A stretch of DNA of 64,000 nucleotides from Kitasatospora sp. NBC_01250 (GCF_036226465.1 NZ_CP108476.1:2232001-2296000); one strand, 5' to 3'. Shown: positions 15,884 to 24,974, numbered from the stretch's first letter. Numbers and translations: made by a program. The notes: generated by a model from the sequence alone, not told the origin.

Positions 15884-17881
15884 TTGCGCACAAATCCCAC
15901 GGCCGGTCCACGCCCGCGCAGGCTGCGCGCGCTGACCGCCCTGCTCCCGTCGGCGACCCTGGTCGCCCTGGGCCTGCTCGCGCCCGCCGCCCACGCCGCC
16001 GCACCGGCCGGCACGAGCGACAACGTCGCGGTCAAGCGGGCCTGTGCGGCACCGACGCACCCGGGCCAGATGGCCTGTCTCGCCCTGGAACGCACGAACG
16101 TCGCCGAGCCGCACGCGGTCTCCCCGAACGCGGCCCCCTCCGGCTACGGCCCGACCGACCTGGCCAGCGCCTACAACCTGCCCACCTCGGCCGGCTCCGG
16201 CCAGACGGTCGGCATCGTGGACGCCCAGGACGACCCGAACGCCGAGTCCGACCTGGCCACCTACCGCTCCACCTACGGGCTGCCGGCCTGCACCACGGCG
16301 AACGGCTGCTTCAAGAAGGTCGACGAGAACGGCGGGACCAGCTACCCGACCGGCGACACCGGTTGGGCCGGTGAGATCTCGCTCGACCTCGACATGGTCA
16401 GCGCGGTCTGCCCGAACTGCCACATCGTGCTGGTCGAGGCCACCTCGGCGAACATGAGCGACCTGGGCACCGCGGTCAACCAGGCCGTCGCGCAGGGCGC
16501 CAAGTACGTCTCCAACAGCTACGGCGGCTCCGAGGACTCCACCGACACCAGCTCGGACAGCCAGTACTTCAACCACCCGGGCGTGGCCATCACGGTCTCC
16601 GCGGGTGACGGCGGCTACGGCGCCGAGTACCCGGCCTCCTCGCAGTACGTGACCGCCGTCGGCGGCACCTCGCTCTCCAAGGCGTCCAACGCCCGCGGCT
16701 GGAGCGAGAGCGTGTGGAACACCAGCAGCACCGAGGGCACCGGCTCCGGCTGCTCGGCCTACGACCCGAAGCCCAGCTGGCAGACCGACAGCGGCTGCAG
16801 CGAGCGCACCGTCGCCGACGTCTCCGCGGTCGCCGACCCGGCCACCGGCGTCGCGGTCTACCAGACCTACGGCGGCTCGGGCTGGGACGTCTACGGCGGC
16901 ACCAGCGCCTCCTCGCCGATCATCGCCTCGGTGTACGCGCTGGCCGGCACCCCGGCCGCGAGCACCTACCCGGCGTCGTACCCCTACGCGCACACCAGCG
17001 CGCTGAACGACGTGACCAGCGGCAGCAACGGCAGCTGCTCGCCGACCTACCTGTGCACCGCGGGCACCGGCTACGACGGCCCGACCGGCTGGGGCACCCC
17101 GAACGGCACCGCCGCCTTCACCTCCGGCGGCAGCACCGGCGGCAACACGGTGAGCGTCACCAACCCGGGCAGCCAGTCCACCGCTACCGGCAGCGCGGCC
17201 AGCCTGCAGATCAAGGCCAGTGACAGCGCCTCCGGCCAGACCCTGACCTACTCGGCCAGCGGCCTGCCCACCGGCCTGTCGATCAACTCCAGCACCGGCC
17301 TGATCAGCGGCACCGCCAGCACCGCGGGCAGCTACTCGGTGACCGTCACCGTCACCGACTCCACCGGTGCCAGCGGCTCCACCACCTTCGGCTGGACCGT
17401 CTCCACCTCCGGTGGCGGCTGCTCCGGCTCCGGCCAGCTGCTCGGCAACCCCGGCTTCGAGACCGGCAGCGCCTCGCCGTGGACCGCCACCGCCGGTGTG
17501 ATCAACAGCGACACCACCGACGAGCCGGCCCACTCCGGCAACTACGACGCCTGGCTCGACGGCTACGGCGCCTCGCACACCGACACCCTCTCGCAGACGG
17601 TGACCGTGCCGACCGGCTGCAAGGCCACCTTCAGCTTCTGGCTGCACATCGACACCGCGAAGACCGGCAAGACCGCGGCCGACAAGCTGACCGTCACGGC
17701 GGGCTCCACCACGCTGGCCACCTTCTCCAACCTGAACGCCAACAACGGCTACGTCCAGGAGAGCTACGACCTCTCCGCGTTCGCCGGCAAGAGCGTCACG
17801 GTGAAGTTCAGCGGCGTGGAGAACTCCTCCTCCGCGCAGACCAGCTTCGTGATCGACGACACGGCGCTGAACGCCAGCTGA
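15884..17881 (+). CDS. Secreted S53-family (sedolisin-like) serine peptidase with C-terminal binding modules
   Basis: A 665-aa exported peptidase. The signal peptide ends near AAHAA (residue 39). The catalytic set of sedolisins is visible: Glu164 and Asp168 in [10 protein letters not shown], oxyanion Asp242 in SAGDGGYG, nucleophile Ser341 in GGTSASSP. The usual propeptide of about 150-200 residues is missing; only about 50 residues separate the signal from the domain start [13 protein letters not shown]. An Ig-like He-PIG type module (about 430-515) and a C-terminal jelly-roll module ([10 protein letters not shown] onward) follow, probably for substrate binding. The start is TTG 15884 behind GGAGGG. 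Confidence 0.85.
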   Translation: MRTNPTAGPRPRRLRALTALLPSATLVALGLLAPAAHAAAPAGTSDNVAVKRACAAPTHPGQMACLALERTNVAEPHAVSPNAAPSGYGPTDLASAYNLPTSAGSGQTVGIVDAQDDPNAESDLATYRSTYGLPACTTANGCFKKVDENGGTSYPTGDTGWAGEISLDLDMVSAVCPNCHIVLVEATSANMSDLGTAVNQAVAQGAKYVSNSYGGSEDSTDTSSDSQYFNHPGVAITVSAGDGGYGAEYPASSQYVTAVGGTSLSKASNARGWSESVWNTSSTEGTGSGCSAYDPKPSWQTDSGCSERTVADVSAVADPATGVAVYQTYGGSGWDVYGGTSASSPIIASVYALAGTPAASTYPASYPYAHTSALNDVTSGSNGSCSPTYLCTAGTGYDGPTGWGTPNGTAAFTSGGSTGGNTVSVTNPGSQSTATGSAASLQIKASDSASGQTLTYSASGLPTGLSINSSTGLISGTASTAGSYSVTVTVTDSTGASGSTTFGWTVSTSGGGCSGSGQLLGNPGFETGSASPWTATAGVINSDTTDEPAHSGNYDAWLDGYGASHTDTLSQTVTVPTGCKATFSFWLHIDTAKTGKTAADKLTVTAGSTTLATFSNLNANNGYVQESYDLSAFAGKSVTVKFSGVENSSSAQTSFVIDDTALNAS

Positions 17882-17958
17882 TCGAACGCCTCGCCCCGGC
17901 GCTGACCGGGTGCTGAACTCCGTGCCGACCCGACCTCGGCACGGCCACCACCACGGCG

Positions 17959-17992
17959 CAGCGGGGGTGGGCCCACTGGCCCGCCCCCGCTG
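17959..17992. terminator. Bidirectional terminator between the S53 and glsB genes
   Basis: A 15-bp stem CAGCGGGGGTGGGCC with one G-T wobble and a 4-base loop, followed by TCCTTTG. It lies between convergent stops. Confidence 0.8.
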
Positions 17993-18014
17993 TCCTTTGC
18001 TGTCAACGGTCTGG

Positions 18015-18281
18015 CTAGCGCCGCGAGTTGCCGAAGAGCAGCCGGTAGATGATCAGCAGCACCAGCGAGCCCGCGATGGCCGAGCCCCAGGTGGCCGGGT
18101 CGTAGAAGTGGTGGGCGACCGGCCGGTGCAGGAAGCGCACGGAGAGCCAGCCGCCGACGAACGACCCGGCGATGCCGATCAGCGTGGTGATGATGAGGCC
18201 GCCCGGGTCGCGCCCGGGCAGCAGCAGCTTGGCGATGGCCCCGGCCAGCAGGCCCAGCACGATCCAACTGATGACGCCCAT
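18015..18281 (-). CDS. GlsB/YeaQ/YmgE family stress-response membrane protein
   Basis: An 88-aa protein with three hydrophobic helices (SWIVLGLLAGAIAKLLLP, GLIITTLIGIAGSFVGGWL, SAIAGSLVLLIIYRLLF). The family signature LLPGRDPGGLIITTLIGIAGSFVG spans residues 19-43. These small inner-membrane proteins are induced by envelope or general stress; the mechanism is unknown. ATG 18281 follows GGGGGAGAGG. It is divergent from the response regulator, with a perfect LacI-like palindrome between the two. Confidence 0.9.
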   Translation of the reverse strand: MGVISWIVLGLLAGAIAKLLLPGRDPGGLIITTLIGIAGSFVGGWLSVRFLHRPVAHHFYDPATWGSAIAGSLVLLIIYRLLFGNSRR

Positions 18282-18365
18282 GTTCCTCTCCCCCTTTGTC
18301 CTCGTACGCGGCAGTCTGCCCACCCAGACGCCGGGACACCCGGCTCCGGTTGCGCCGGGCTTTCC

Positions 18366-18379
18366 TGAGAGCGCTCTCA
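18366..18379. promoter_or_regulatory. Perfect 14-bp LacI-family-type palindrome
   Basis: TGAGAGCGCTCTCA, a fully symmetric even palindrome with the central CG step of LacI-family sites; it differs from the cellulose-type box TGGGAGCGCTCCCA at two symmetric positions. It lies 85 bp upstream of glsB and 136 bp before the response regulator. Confidence 0.5.
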
Positions 18380-18435
18380 TGGTGGCCTGCGACCCTGGGC
18401 GGTCGCCCGACCCACCGGGCACGGACGACAGCAGG

Positions 18436-18480
18436 ACAGCACGACGCCCGACAGCATGACGCCCGACAGCATGACGCCCG
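18436..18480 (+). repeat. Three tandem 15-bp repeats upstream of the response regulator
   Basis: ACAGCACGACGCCCG followed by two copies of ACAGCATGACGCCCG. The period is five codons and the array stays open in the regulator frame (QHDAR units). The regulator's own ATG and ribosome site lie downstream, so the array is probably untranslated leader. Confidence 0.7.
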
Positions 18481-18514
18481 AAGCACGAATGCACGACGCA
18501 CGAGGAGAGCACCG

Positions 18515-19249
18515 ATGACCGGCGCCCAGCCCCTGGGACGCGTGTTGGTGGTCGACGACGACGACACCATCCGCCGCTCGCTGGAGCGCGGCCTGCGGCT
18601 GAGCGGCTTCGCGGTGCGCTCGGCCGAGGGCGGGCTGCCCGCCCTCGCGCTGCTCGCCGCCGAACCGCCGGACGTGCTGGTGCTCGACGTCTCGATGCCG
18701 GACCTGAGCGGCACCGAGGTCTGCCGCCGGCTGCGCGAGCACGGCAGCGACATCCCGGTCCTGATGCTCTCGGCCCTGGACGAGCTGGCCGACCGGGTGG
18801 CCGGTCTGCAGGCCGGGGCGGACGACTACCTGGTCAAGCCGTTCGCGCTGGAGGAGCTGGTGCTGCGGCTGCGCGCGCTGCTGCGCCGCCGCCCGCCGGT
18901 GGCCGACGGCGTGCTGCGGGTCGGACCGCTCGCGATCGCCCCGGACACCCGCGAGGTGCACCGCGACGGCGAGCCGGTGCACCTGACCCGCCGCGAGTTC
19001 GAACTGCTGGAGCACCTGGCCCGCAACGTCGGCCTGGTCCTCACCCGGGACCAACTGCTGGACCGGGTCTGGGGATACGACTTCGAGGTGCGCACCGACG
19101 CGGTCGACACCTTCGTCAGCTATCTGCGCCGCAAGCTGGAGGACGGCGGTCGTCCGCGCCTGATCCACACCGTGCGCGGGGTGGGGTTCGTGCTGCGGGT
19201 CCCCGCACCGGGCCACGGGAGCGGCGACGGGACGGGGGCGGTGCGATGA
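18515..19249 (+). CDS. OmpR/PhoB-family response regulator
   Basis: A 244-aa DNA-binding regulator. The receiver domain (about 8-122) has acidic pocket VVDDDD, phospho-acceptor Asp58 (VLVLDVSMPD), and Lys108 in DDYLVKPF. The winged-helix domain (about 140-235) ends with HTVRGVGFVLRV. ATG 18515 follows GAGGAG; the longer open frame through the 15-bp repeats is not needed. It overlaps the kinase gene by 4 bp (ATGA). The likely target is the promoter at 20761-20792, which has 11-bp direct repeats as OmpR-type regulators bind. Confidence 0.93.
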   Translation: MTGAQPLGRVLVVDDDDTIRRSLERGLRLSGFAVRSAEGGLPALALLAAEPPDVLVLDVSMPDLSGTEVCRRLREHGSDIPVLMLSALDELADRVAGLQAGADDYLVKPFALEELVLRLRALLRRRPPVADGVLRVGPLAIAPDTREVHRDGEPVHLTRREFELLEHLARNVGLVLTRDQLLDRVWGYDFEVRTDAVDTFVSYLRRKLEDGGRPRLIHTVRGVGFVLRVPAPGHGSGDGTGAVR

Positions 19250-20715
19250 GGCTCGCCACCCGGATCGCGATCTGGGCCGCCGTGCTGCTGCCGCTGCTGG
19301 TGCTGGGCACCAGCGCGCTGCTGCTCGGCCTGGTCAGCCACGATCTGCGCAACGAGCAGGACGCGAAGCTGCGCGACCGGGCGCAGCTGGAGCTGCCGTA
19401 CGTCCGCGCCTACCTCAACGCCGACCACGCGGGACGCACCAGGGTCGAGCAGAACCAGCACCAGAAGGTCCTGGGGGCCGCGCTGGACGTCGGGATCGAG
19501 GTGGCCGACGCGAGCGGCGCCCAGCTGCTGGCCGAGGGCCGGCTGCCCGCCGCCGCGGCCCTGCCGCCCGCCACCACCGACGCAGCGGGTCCGGTGACCG
19601 TGCGCGCCGGCGGCCAGGCCTGGCGGGTGCTAGCCCGCCCGGTGACCGGCGCCGACCCGGGCACGCTCTGGGTGGCCGTCCCGGCCTCCGCCACGGCCGC
19701 GCAGGTCAGCGCGGTACGGGGCCGGATCGTCCTGGTCACCCTGCTGGCCGCGCCGCTCGCCGGCCTGCTCGCCTACGGGCTGGCCCGGCGCGCCACGGCC
19801 CCGCTCAGCCGGCTCGGGCGCCGCGCCGCCGCGCTCGACCCGCAGGCCGGGGCGGCCGGCTTCGACCACCGGCACAGCGGGATCGGCGAGGTGGACGAGC
19901 TGGCCGCCGCGCTGGCCGGGGCGCTGGCCCGGTACGACGAGCAGGCGGCCCGCACTGCGGGGGCGCTGGAGACCGCGCGCTCGTTCTCGGCGGCAGCCTC
20001 GCACGAGCTGCGGACCCCGCTGATGGGCCTGCAGACCAACCTGGACGTGCTCGCCGCCCACCCCGATCTGCCGCCCGCCGAGCGCGCGGAGATCCTCGCC
20101 GACCTGCGCAACGACCACCGCCGGATGCTCGACCTGCTCACCGCGCTGCGCATGCTGGCCCGCGGTGATCTGGTGGAGCAGGAGGCCTTCGGGCCGCTGG
20201 ACCCGGCCGATCAGATCACCGCAGCAGTGGCCGAACTACGGCGGCGGTGCCCGGAGTTGGAGATCATGACCGACCTGCCGGAGGCGGCCGGTCCGGGCGG
20301 CGCCCCGCGGGTGTTCGGCTGGGAGGCCGGACTGCGGATCGTCTGTGACAACCTGCTCGCCAACGCGGCCGTGCACGGGCGGCAGCCCGGCCGCCCCGGG
20401 CGGATCGCGGTGGCGCTGCGCCAGGAGGCCGACCAGGTGGTGCTGACCGTGGACGACGCGGGGCCGGGCATCCCGCAGGCCGAGCGCGCCGCCGTCTTCG
20501 ACCGGTTCCACCGCCGGCGGGACAGCCCGGGCTCCGGCCTCGGGCTGACCCTGGTGGCCCAGCAGGTGGCCCTGCACCGGGGCGCGGTGAGGGTGGCGAC
20601 GCCGCCGTCCGGGAGCGGCTGCCGCATCGAGGTCCGGCTGCCGCTGCTGGCCTCCCCCGACGCGCCGACGCTGCCGCTGCCGGCCCGCCGGGACTGGATC
20701 GGGGCGACCGGCTGA
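19246..20715 (+). CDS. Sensor histidine kinase
   Basis: A 489-aa membrane kinase paired with the regulator before it. Two membrane segments (about 8-30 and 160-180) flank a sensor domain of about 130 residues facing outside. HAMP follows (TAPLSRLGRRAAAL), then the H-box SHELRTP with His253, the N-box DNLLANAAVHG, the G1 box DDAGPGIP and the G2 box GSGLGL. All catalytic boxes are intact. The signal is unknown. Two small exported proteins follow and may be target or accessory sensors. Confidence 0.92.
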   Translation: MRLATRIAIWAAVLLPLLVLGTSALLLGLVSHDLRNEQDAKLRDRAQLELPYVRAYLNADHAGRTRVEQNQHQKVLGAALDVGIEVADASGAQLLAEGRLPAAAALPPATTDAAGPVTVRAGGQAWRVLARPVTGADPGTLWVAVPASATAAQVSAVRGRIVLVTLLAAPLAGLLAYGLARRATAPLSRLGRRAAALDPQAGAAGFDHRHSGIGEVDELAAALAGALARYDEQAARTAGALETARSFSAAASHELRTPLMGLQTNLDVLAAHPDLPPAERAEILADLRNDHRRMLDLLTALRMLARGDLVEQEAFGPLDPADQITAAVAELRRRCPELEIMTDLPEAAGPGGAPRVFGWEAGLRIVCDNLLANAAVHGRQPGRPGRIAVALRQEADQVVLTVDDAGPGIPQAERAAVFDRFHRRRDSPGSGLGLTLVAQQVALHRGAVRVATPPSGSGCRIEVRLPLLASPDAPTLPLPARRDWIGATG

Positions 20716-20760
20716 CCGGCCGACCAGCTGTCCGGCCGGGAGCCGAGCCGGGGATCCACT

Positions 20761-20792
20761 CACAAGGAATCCACAAGGAACCCCCCTACCGT
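20761..20792 (+). promoter_or_regulatory. 11-bp direct repeats and -10 box before the secreted protein gene
   Basis: CACAAGGAATC (20761-20771) and CACAAGGAACC (20772-20782) are back-to-back, 9 of 11 bases the same. TACCGT (20787-20792) is a fair -10. The 11-bp phasing at the -35 position is typical of OmpR-family activator sites. Confidence 0.55.
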
Positions 20793-20855
20793 CCTGCTCA
20801 GCCGGGCCGCCCACGGGCCCGGCGCCACCCGATCCAGGACCTGGAGGACCACGTC

Positions 20856-21265
20856 ATGCTCTCCTACCGCAAGGCCGGAGCCACCCTCGGCGCCCTCGCC
20901 CTCGGCGGCACGCTGCTCGCCGCCGCCGTCCCCGCCCAGGCCGCGACCCCGACCCCGAGCACCGCCCCCACCGGCGACGGCGCCAAGGGCATCTGCAAGC
21001 GGCTGCCGAAGACCGAGCAGCGGGTGCAGAAGGCCCTGGACCGGCTGAACGGTCCGGCCACCGAGAACGGCTCGGTCGCCCGGCTCCAGCAGCGGGTCGA
21101 CAACGCCAAGAACGCCGGGCAGACCGCGATCTACACCTACCTCAACGACCGGCTGACCTTCCGCAAGAGCCTGCTGCCGACCCTGACCACCCGGCAGTCC
21201 GACCTCCAGTCGGTGGCCACCTGGTGCTCCTCGCAGGGCCTGGCCGCGCCGAGCGGCACCGCCCA

Positions 21266-21269
<4 letters not shown>
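20856..21269 (+). CDS. Small secreted protein of unknown function, probable two-component target
   Basis: A 137-aa protein with a clear Sec signal (LGALALGGTLLAAAVPAQA). The mature part is helical and basic (RLPKTEQRVQKALDRLNG, LQQRVDNAKNAGQ) with two Cys (ICKRL and ATWCSSQ), likely a disulfide outside the cell. I do not recognise a family. ATG 20856 follows GGAGG. It lies 140 bp after the kinase gene behind direct repeats, and overlaps a lipoprotein gene (GTGA). A periplasm-side partner of the kinase is one possibility. Confidence 0.75.
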
Positions 21270-21553
<284 letters not shown>

Positions 21554-21560
21554 CGTCACA

Positions 21561-21597
21561 TCAGCGCCCGGTCCTGACCGACAGGACCGGGCGCTGA
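21561..21597 (+). terminator. Terminator after the lipoprotein gene
   Basis: A perfect 16-bp stem TCAGCGCCCGGTCCTG with loop ACCGA, 8 bp after the stop codon. Confidence 0.85.
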
Positions 21598-21666
21598 CGG
21601 CTCTGCGCCGCCGTGGGCGGCCGTGCGCTCGGCCGGTCCACCTGTCAGGACCCGCCGCCCGTCGGC

Positions 21667-21696
21667 TTGACGTCCCGGTGGGCGATCAACCACTAT
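21667..21696 (+). promoter_or_regulatory. Predicted promoter for a leaderless cysteine leader peptide
   Basis: -35 TTGACG (21667-21672), 18-bp spacer, -10-like CACTAT (21691-21696). The expected start falls at or next to ATG 21704, so the leader peptide would be translated from a leaderless RNA. Confidence 0.4.
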
Positions 21697-21703
21697 CTCG
21701 GGC

Positions 21704-21781
21704 ATGGACCACGGCACCGAGCTCGTCTGCCGCCTGCACGTCGATCTGCGACGCCAGGCGAGCGACATGTGTGCCTGCTGA
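21704..21781 (+). CDS. Putative cysteine-responsive leader peptide upstream of cysteine dioxygenase
   Basis: A 25-aa ORF: MDHGTELV then CRLHVDLRRQASDMCAC and TGA. The RLHVDLxRQAS core followed by Cys codons is the form of actinobacterial leader peptides placed before sulfur genes; related Cys-rich leaderless ORFs in mycobacteria attenuate operons in response to cysteine. Three of its four final codon positions before the stop are Cys-Ala-Cys after Met. Stalling at Cys codons when cysteine is low would change the structure of the following 189 nt before the dioxygenase start. That mechanism is inference; the ORF and its position are seen directly. Confidence 0.75.
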   Translation: MDHGTELVCRLHVDLRRQASDMCAC

Positions 21782-21970
21782 CCTGTTGAGCACGCGCTCC
21801 GGCGCGCTCCGCTCCGCCGCACCCCGCCCCGTGACCACCTGCCGGGGTGTGCGGCCCCGCACTCTTCACCGTCATCGGGCCCCTCCCGCTCGTCGGTAGC
21901 CGCACGTCACGCGGCTGCGGCTGCGGGTGCCGGCCGCCGCGCGCACCCCGAGCTTCCGTGAGGACTCCCC
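21782..21970 (+). promoter_or_regulatory. Leader region between the cysteine leader peptide and cysteine dioxygenase
   Basis: 189 nt without a gene. It can fold in alternative ways: CCGCACCCCG (21819-21828) can pair with CGGGGTGTGCGG further on, and GGGTGC pairs with GCACCC just before the ribosome site (GTGAGGA). An attenuator or start-occluding hairpin is plausible but not proven. Confidence 0.4.
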
Positions 21971-22507
21971 ATGAGTGTCGAACTCGTGAGCACCGATCCG
22001 CCGTCCGCCCCGGCGGGCCACCCCACCGACGAGCGCACCCCGCTGAGCCCCGCCGCGCTGAGCCCCGCCGCACTGCGCGCCATCGTCACCGAGCTGGCCG
22101 AACGGCCGCAGGAGTGGATCCACAAGGTCCGCCTGTCGGTCGGCGAGCGCTGGTACGAGCGGCTGGCCCTGACCGAGGACCACGAGGTCTGGCTGATCAG
22201 CTGGCTGCCCGGCCAGTCCACCGGGTTCCACGACCACGGCGGCTCGCGCGGCGCGTTCACCGTGGCGCTCGGCGAGCTGGAGGAGCTGTCGATCGGCGGC
22301 GAGGACGGCGAGTTGCGCACCCGCCGGCTGCCCACCGGCACGGCCCGCGCGTTCGGACCGGAGTTCCTGCACGACGTGCGCAACACCGCGGGCGGCCCGG
22401 CTGTCACTCTGCACGCGTACTCTCCACCGTTGAACGAGATGTCGCGTTACGAGTTGCGCGCGAGCGGCCTGCGGCTGACCGCGCGGGAGGGGAAGGAGCA
22501 GTGGTGA
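21971..22507 (+). CDS. Cysteine dioxygenase
   Basis: A 178-aa cupin enzyme that oxidises L-cysteine to cysteine sulfinate using non-haem Fe(II) and O2. The iron ligands are His87 and His89 (FHDHGGSRGAF) and His134 (EFLHDV); HAYSPP is the conserved C-terminal strand. The cross-linking Cys of the animal enzyme is Gly here, as in other bacterial forms. ATG 21971 follows GAGGA. It is coupled to a rhodanese gene (GTGA) and sits behind a cysteine-codon leader, so cysteine catabolism with feedback by cysteine is the likely role. Confidence 0.93.
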   Translation: MSVELVSTDPPSAPAGHPTDERTPLSPAALSPAALRAIVTELAERPQEWIHKVRLSVGERWYERLALTEDHEVWLISWLPGQSTGFHDHGGSRGAFTVALGELEELSIGGEDGELRTRRLPTGTARAFGPEFLHDVRNTAGGPAVTLHAYSPPLNEMSRYELRASGLRLTAREGKEQW

Positions 22508-22899
22508 CGACCGTCGACGATCTGGTGGCCAGGGCCCGCGCGGGCGTGCACCGCCCGGGGCCCGAGGAGGCCCACCGCGCCTGGCAGCGCGAGGACGCGC
22601 TGCTGGTCGACATCCGCCCGGCCGCGCAGCGGGCCCGCGAGGGACAGGTGCCCGGCGCGCTGGTGATCGAGCGCAATGTGCTGGAGTGGCGGCTCGACCC
22701 GGCCGGCAGCCACCGGATCCCGGAGGCGACCGGCTACGACCTGCCGGTGGTGCTGCTCTGCTCCGAGGGCTACGCCTCCTCGCTCGCCGCCGCCTCGCTG
22801 CGCGAGCTGGGCCTGCACCGGGCCACCGACCTGGACGGCGGCTTCGTCGCCTGGGCCGCCGCAGGACTACCCACCGTGCCCGGGCCGGACGGAACGTAG
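22504..22899 (+). CDS. Rhodanese-like sulfurtransferase
   Basis: A 131-aa single-domain rhodanese. The CH2A-like LLVDIRPAAQR and the active-site loop CSEGYAS with Cys86 are present; the late DLDGGFVAWAAAGLP is the standard end of the fold. It transfers sulfane sulfur in the cytoplasm. GTG 22504 overlaps the dioxygenase stop, making a two-gene sulfur operon; GTG 22501 is equally possible. In this pair the rhodanese probably handles sulfur released on cysteine breakdown, which is inference from context. Confidence 0.9.
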   Translation: MTTVDDLVARARAGVHRPGPEEAHRAWQREDALLVDIRPAAQRAREGQVPGALVIERNVLEWRLDPAGSHRIPEATGYDLPVVLLCSEGYASSLAAASLRELGLHRATDLDGGFVAWAAAGLPTVPGPDGT

Positions 22900-22951
22900 C
22901 CCATCCGGTCAGAACCTGTGCCACTTCCGTCCCGGATCGGCCGAATCTTGT

Positions 22952-22969
22952 CGCGATTCTGACATCGCG
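22952..22969. promoter_or_regulatory. Inverted repeat upstream of the osmoprotectant transporter operon
   Basis: CGCGAT-TCTGAC-ATCGCG, about 150 bp before the ATPase start. It could be an operator. Nothing else stands out in 22900-23122. Confidence 0.25.
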
Positions 22970-23122
22970 CCAGGTCCGGTCGGCGTGTCGGATCCGTCAC
23001 CGATCACCGTTCAGGGTTTCCCTTGGTGCAGTCGGGGGCAGGCAGCCACGGGTGTCCGCCCTGACAACGCCGCACTCGCCCCACCGACGACGGTGCCCCG
23101 GCACCCCAGCTAGGAATTCCTT

Positions 23123-24316
23123 GTGATCAGATTTGACGGCGCCGGCAAGCGCCATCCCGACGGCACCATCGCCGTGGCCGGCCTGGATCTCACCGTGCCC
23201 GCCGGGCAGACCACCGTCCTGGTAGGGCCCTCCGGGTGCGGCAAGACGACGATCCTGCGCATGGTCAACCGGATGGTCGAGCCCACCTCGGGCCGGGTCC
23301 TGCTGGACGGGACCGACGTCGCCCAGTTGGAGGCCGCCAAACTGCGCCGCGGCATCGGCTACGTGATCCAGCAGGCCGGCCTCTTCCCGCACCGCCGGGT
23401 GCTGGACAACATCGCCACCGTGCCGTACCTGCTCGGCTGGGACCGCAAGCGGGCCCGCGCCCGCGCGATGGAGCTGCTCGAACTGGTCGGGCTGGCTCCG
23501 GAGACCGCCAAGCGCTATCCGTTCCAGCTCTCCGGCGGCCAGCAGCAGCGGGTCGGGGTGGCCAGGGCACTGGCCGCCGATCCGCCGCTGCTGCTGATGG
23601 ACGAGCCGTTCAGCGCCGTCGACCCCGTGGTGCGCGCCGGACTGCAGGAGGAACTGCTGCGGCTGCAGGCCGAGCTGAACAAGACCGTGCTCTTCGTCAC
23701 CCACGACATCGAGGAGGCCGTGCGGCTCGGCGACCAGATCGTGGTGCTGCGCGAACACGGCCTGATCGGGCAGGTCGCCGACCCGGCCACGCTGCTCAGC
23801 GCGCCCGCCGACGAGCTGGTGGCCGCCTTCCTCGGCCGCGACCGGGGCCTGCGCTCACTCGGACTGCGCCCGGCGGAGGGCATCACCCTGGTGCCGCACA
23901 CCCTGCCATTCGAGGGCTGGACGCTGACCGTGGACGCGCATGGCCGGCCCACCGGGTGGCGCCCGGCCGCCCTGGGCGACACCGCCGCCGAAGCGGTGGA
24001 CGGCCACCGCCAGGTCGCCGTCTACCGGCCGGGCACCGACACCCTGCGCACCGCACTGGACAGCGCCGTGCTCTCCCCCGCCCGCGCGGCCGTGGCGGTG
24101 GACCCGGCGGGCCGGGTGCTGGGCCTGGCCCCGCGCGCGGCGGTGCTCGACGCGCTCGACGCGGCGGGCCCGCAGGCACCCGCGCTCAGCGACCCGGCCC
24201 CCACGGCCCTGACCAAGACGCCCGCCACCGGGGCGAGCGGCGCCGAACCGGTGGCGGACGCCACCGGCATAGCCGCCGACCCGGCCAGCAACAGCGGAGC
24301 CGGCCATGGACGGTGA
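23123..24316 (+). CDS. Osmoprotectant-type (OpuC/ProV-like) ABC transporter ATP-binding protein
   Basis: A 397-aa ATPase. Walker A GPSGCGKTT, Q-loop VIQQAGLFPH, signature LSGGQQQR, Walker B LLLMDEP and H-loop VTHDIEEA are intact. Residues 1-240 match quaternary-amine uptake ATPases. The C-terminal extension of about 150 residues has only weak CBS character and an Ala/Pro-rich tail. It energises the two permeases that follow. The start is GTG 23123. The stop overlaps the next gene by 11 bp. Substrates of the family are glycine betaine, choline, carnitine and, in some members, ergothioneine. Confidence 0.9.
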   Translation: MIRFDGAGKRHPDGTIAVAGLDLTVPAGQTTVLVGPSGCGKTTILRMVNRMVEPTSGRVLLDGTDVAQLEAAKLRRGIGYVIQQAGLFPHRRVLDNIATVPYLLGWDRKRARARAMELLELVGLAPETAKRYPFQLSGGQQQRVGVARALAADPPLLLMDEPFSAVDPVVRAGLQEELLRLQAELNKTVLFVTHDIEEAVRLGDQIVVLREHGLIGQVADPATLLSAPADELVAAFLGRDRGLRSLGLRPAEGITLVPHTLPFEGWTLTVDAHGRPTGWRPAALGDTAAEAVDGHRQVAVYRPGTDTLRTALDSAVLSPARAAVAVDPAGRVLGLAPRAAVLDALDAAGPQAPALSDPAPTALTKTPATGASGAEPVADATGIAADPASNSGAGHGR

Positions 24317-24974
24317 GCCCCTGGTCCGCTGGAACTGGATCCGCGACCACCTCGGCTACCTCTGGGACCTGCTGCGCGACCACGCGGTGATCTCGCTGGT
24401 CCCCGTGCTGCTCGGCCTGCTGATCGCGCTCCCGCTCGGGCTGCTCTGCACCCGCTTCCCCCGCCTCTACCAGCCACTGGCCGCGGTCTTCAACGTGGTC
24501 TACGCGCTGCCCTCACTCGCGGTCTTCGTCGTGCTGATCCCCTACACCGGTCTGGCCACCCAGGCCACCGTGATGATCCCGCTGACCTGCTACGCGCTCG
24601 CCGTGCTGCTGCCCACCACGGTGGACGGGCTGCGCGCGGTGCCCGAGCCGGTCCGCCAGGCGGCCACCGCGCTGGGCTACGGCCCCTGGCGACGGCTGGC
24701 CGCGGTCGAGCTGCCCGCAGCCGTGCCCTACCTGATGGCGGGCCTGCGGGTCGCGGCGGTCTCCAGCATCTCGCTGGCCAGCGTGGGCGCGCTGGTCGGG
24801 CGCGGCGGGCTGGGCTACCTCTTCATCGACGGCTTCCAGCGCACCTTCCCGACCCCGATCGTGGCGGGCATCGTGCTGGTGGCGGCGCTGGCGCTGGCCA
24901 CCGACGCGGTCCTGCTGCTGGCCCGCCGGCTGCTCGCGCCGTGGGCCGTCCGCGAATCGGCGGTGGGCCGGTGA
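24306..24974 (+). CDS. OpuCB-like ABC transporter permease
   Basis: A 222-aa integral membrane protein with five to six helices. The EAA-loop region coupling to the ATPase is QAATALGYGPWRRLAAVELPAAVPYLMAG. It is one of two permeases expected for an OpuC-type importer. ATG 24306 lies inside the end of the ATPase gene, and its stop overlaps the GTG of the next permease, so the proteins are made in step. Confidence 0.9.
   Translation: MDGEPLVRWNWIRDHLGYLWDLLRDHAVISLVPVLLGLLIALPLGLLCTRFPRLYQPLAAVFNVVYALPSLAVFVVLIPYTGLATQATVMIPLTCYALAVLLPTTVDGLRAVPEPVRQAATALGYGPWRRLAAVELPAAVPYLMAGLRVAAVSSISLASVGALVGRGGLGYLFIDGFQRTFPTPIVAGIVLVAALALATDAVLLLARRLLAPWAVRESAVGR

Noticed and set aside
18436..18480. CRISPR-like array
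   Set aside because: The 15-bp units are directly tandem with no spacers, and no cas genes are present.
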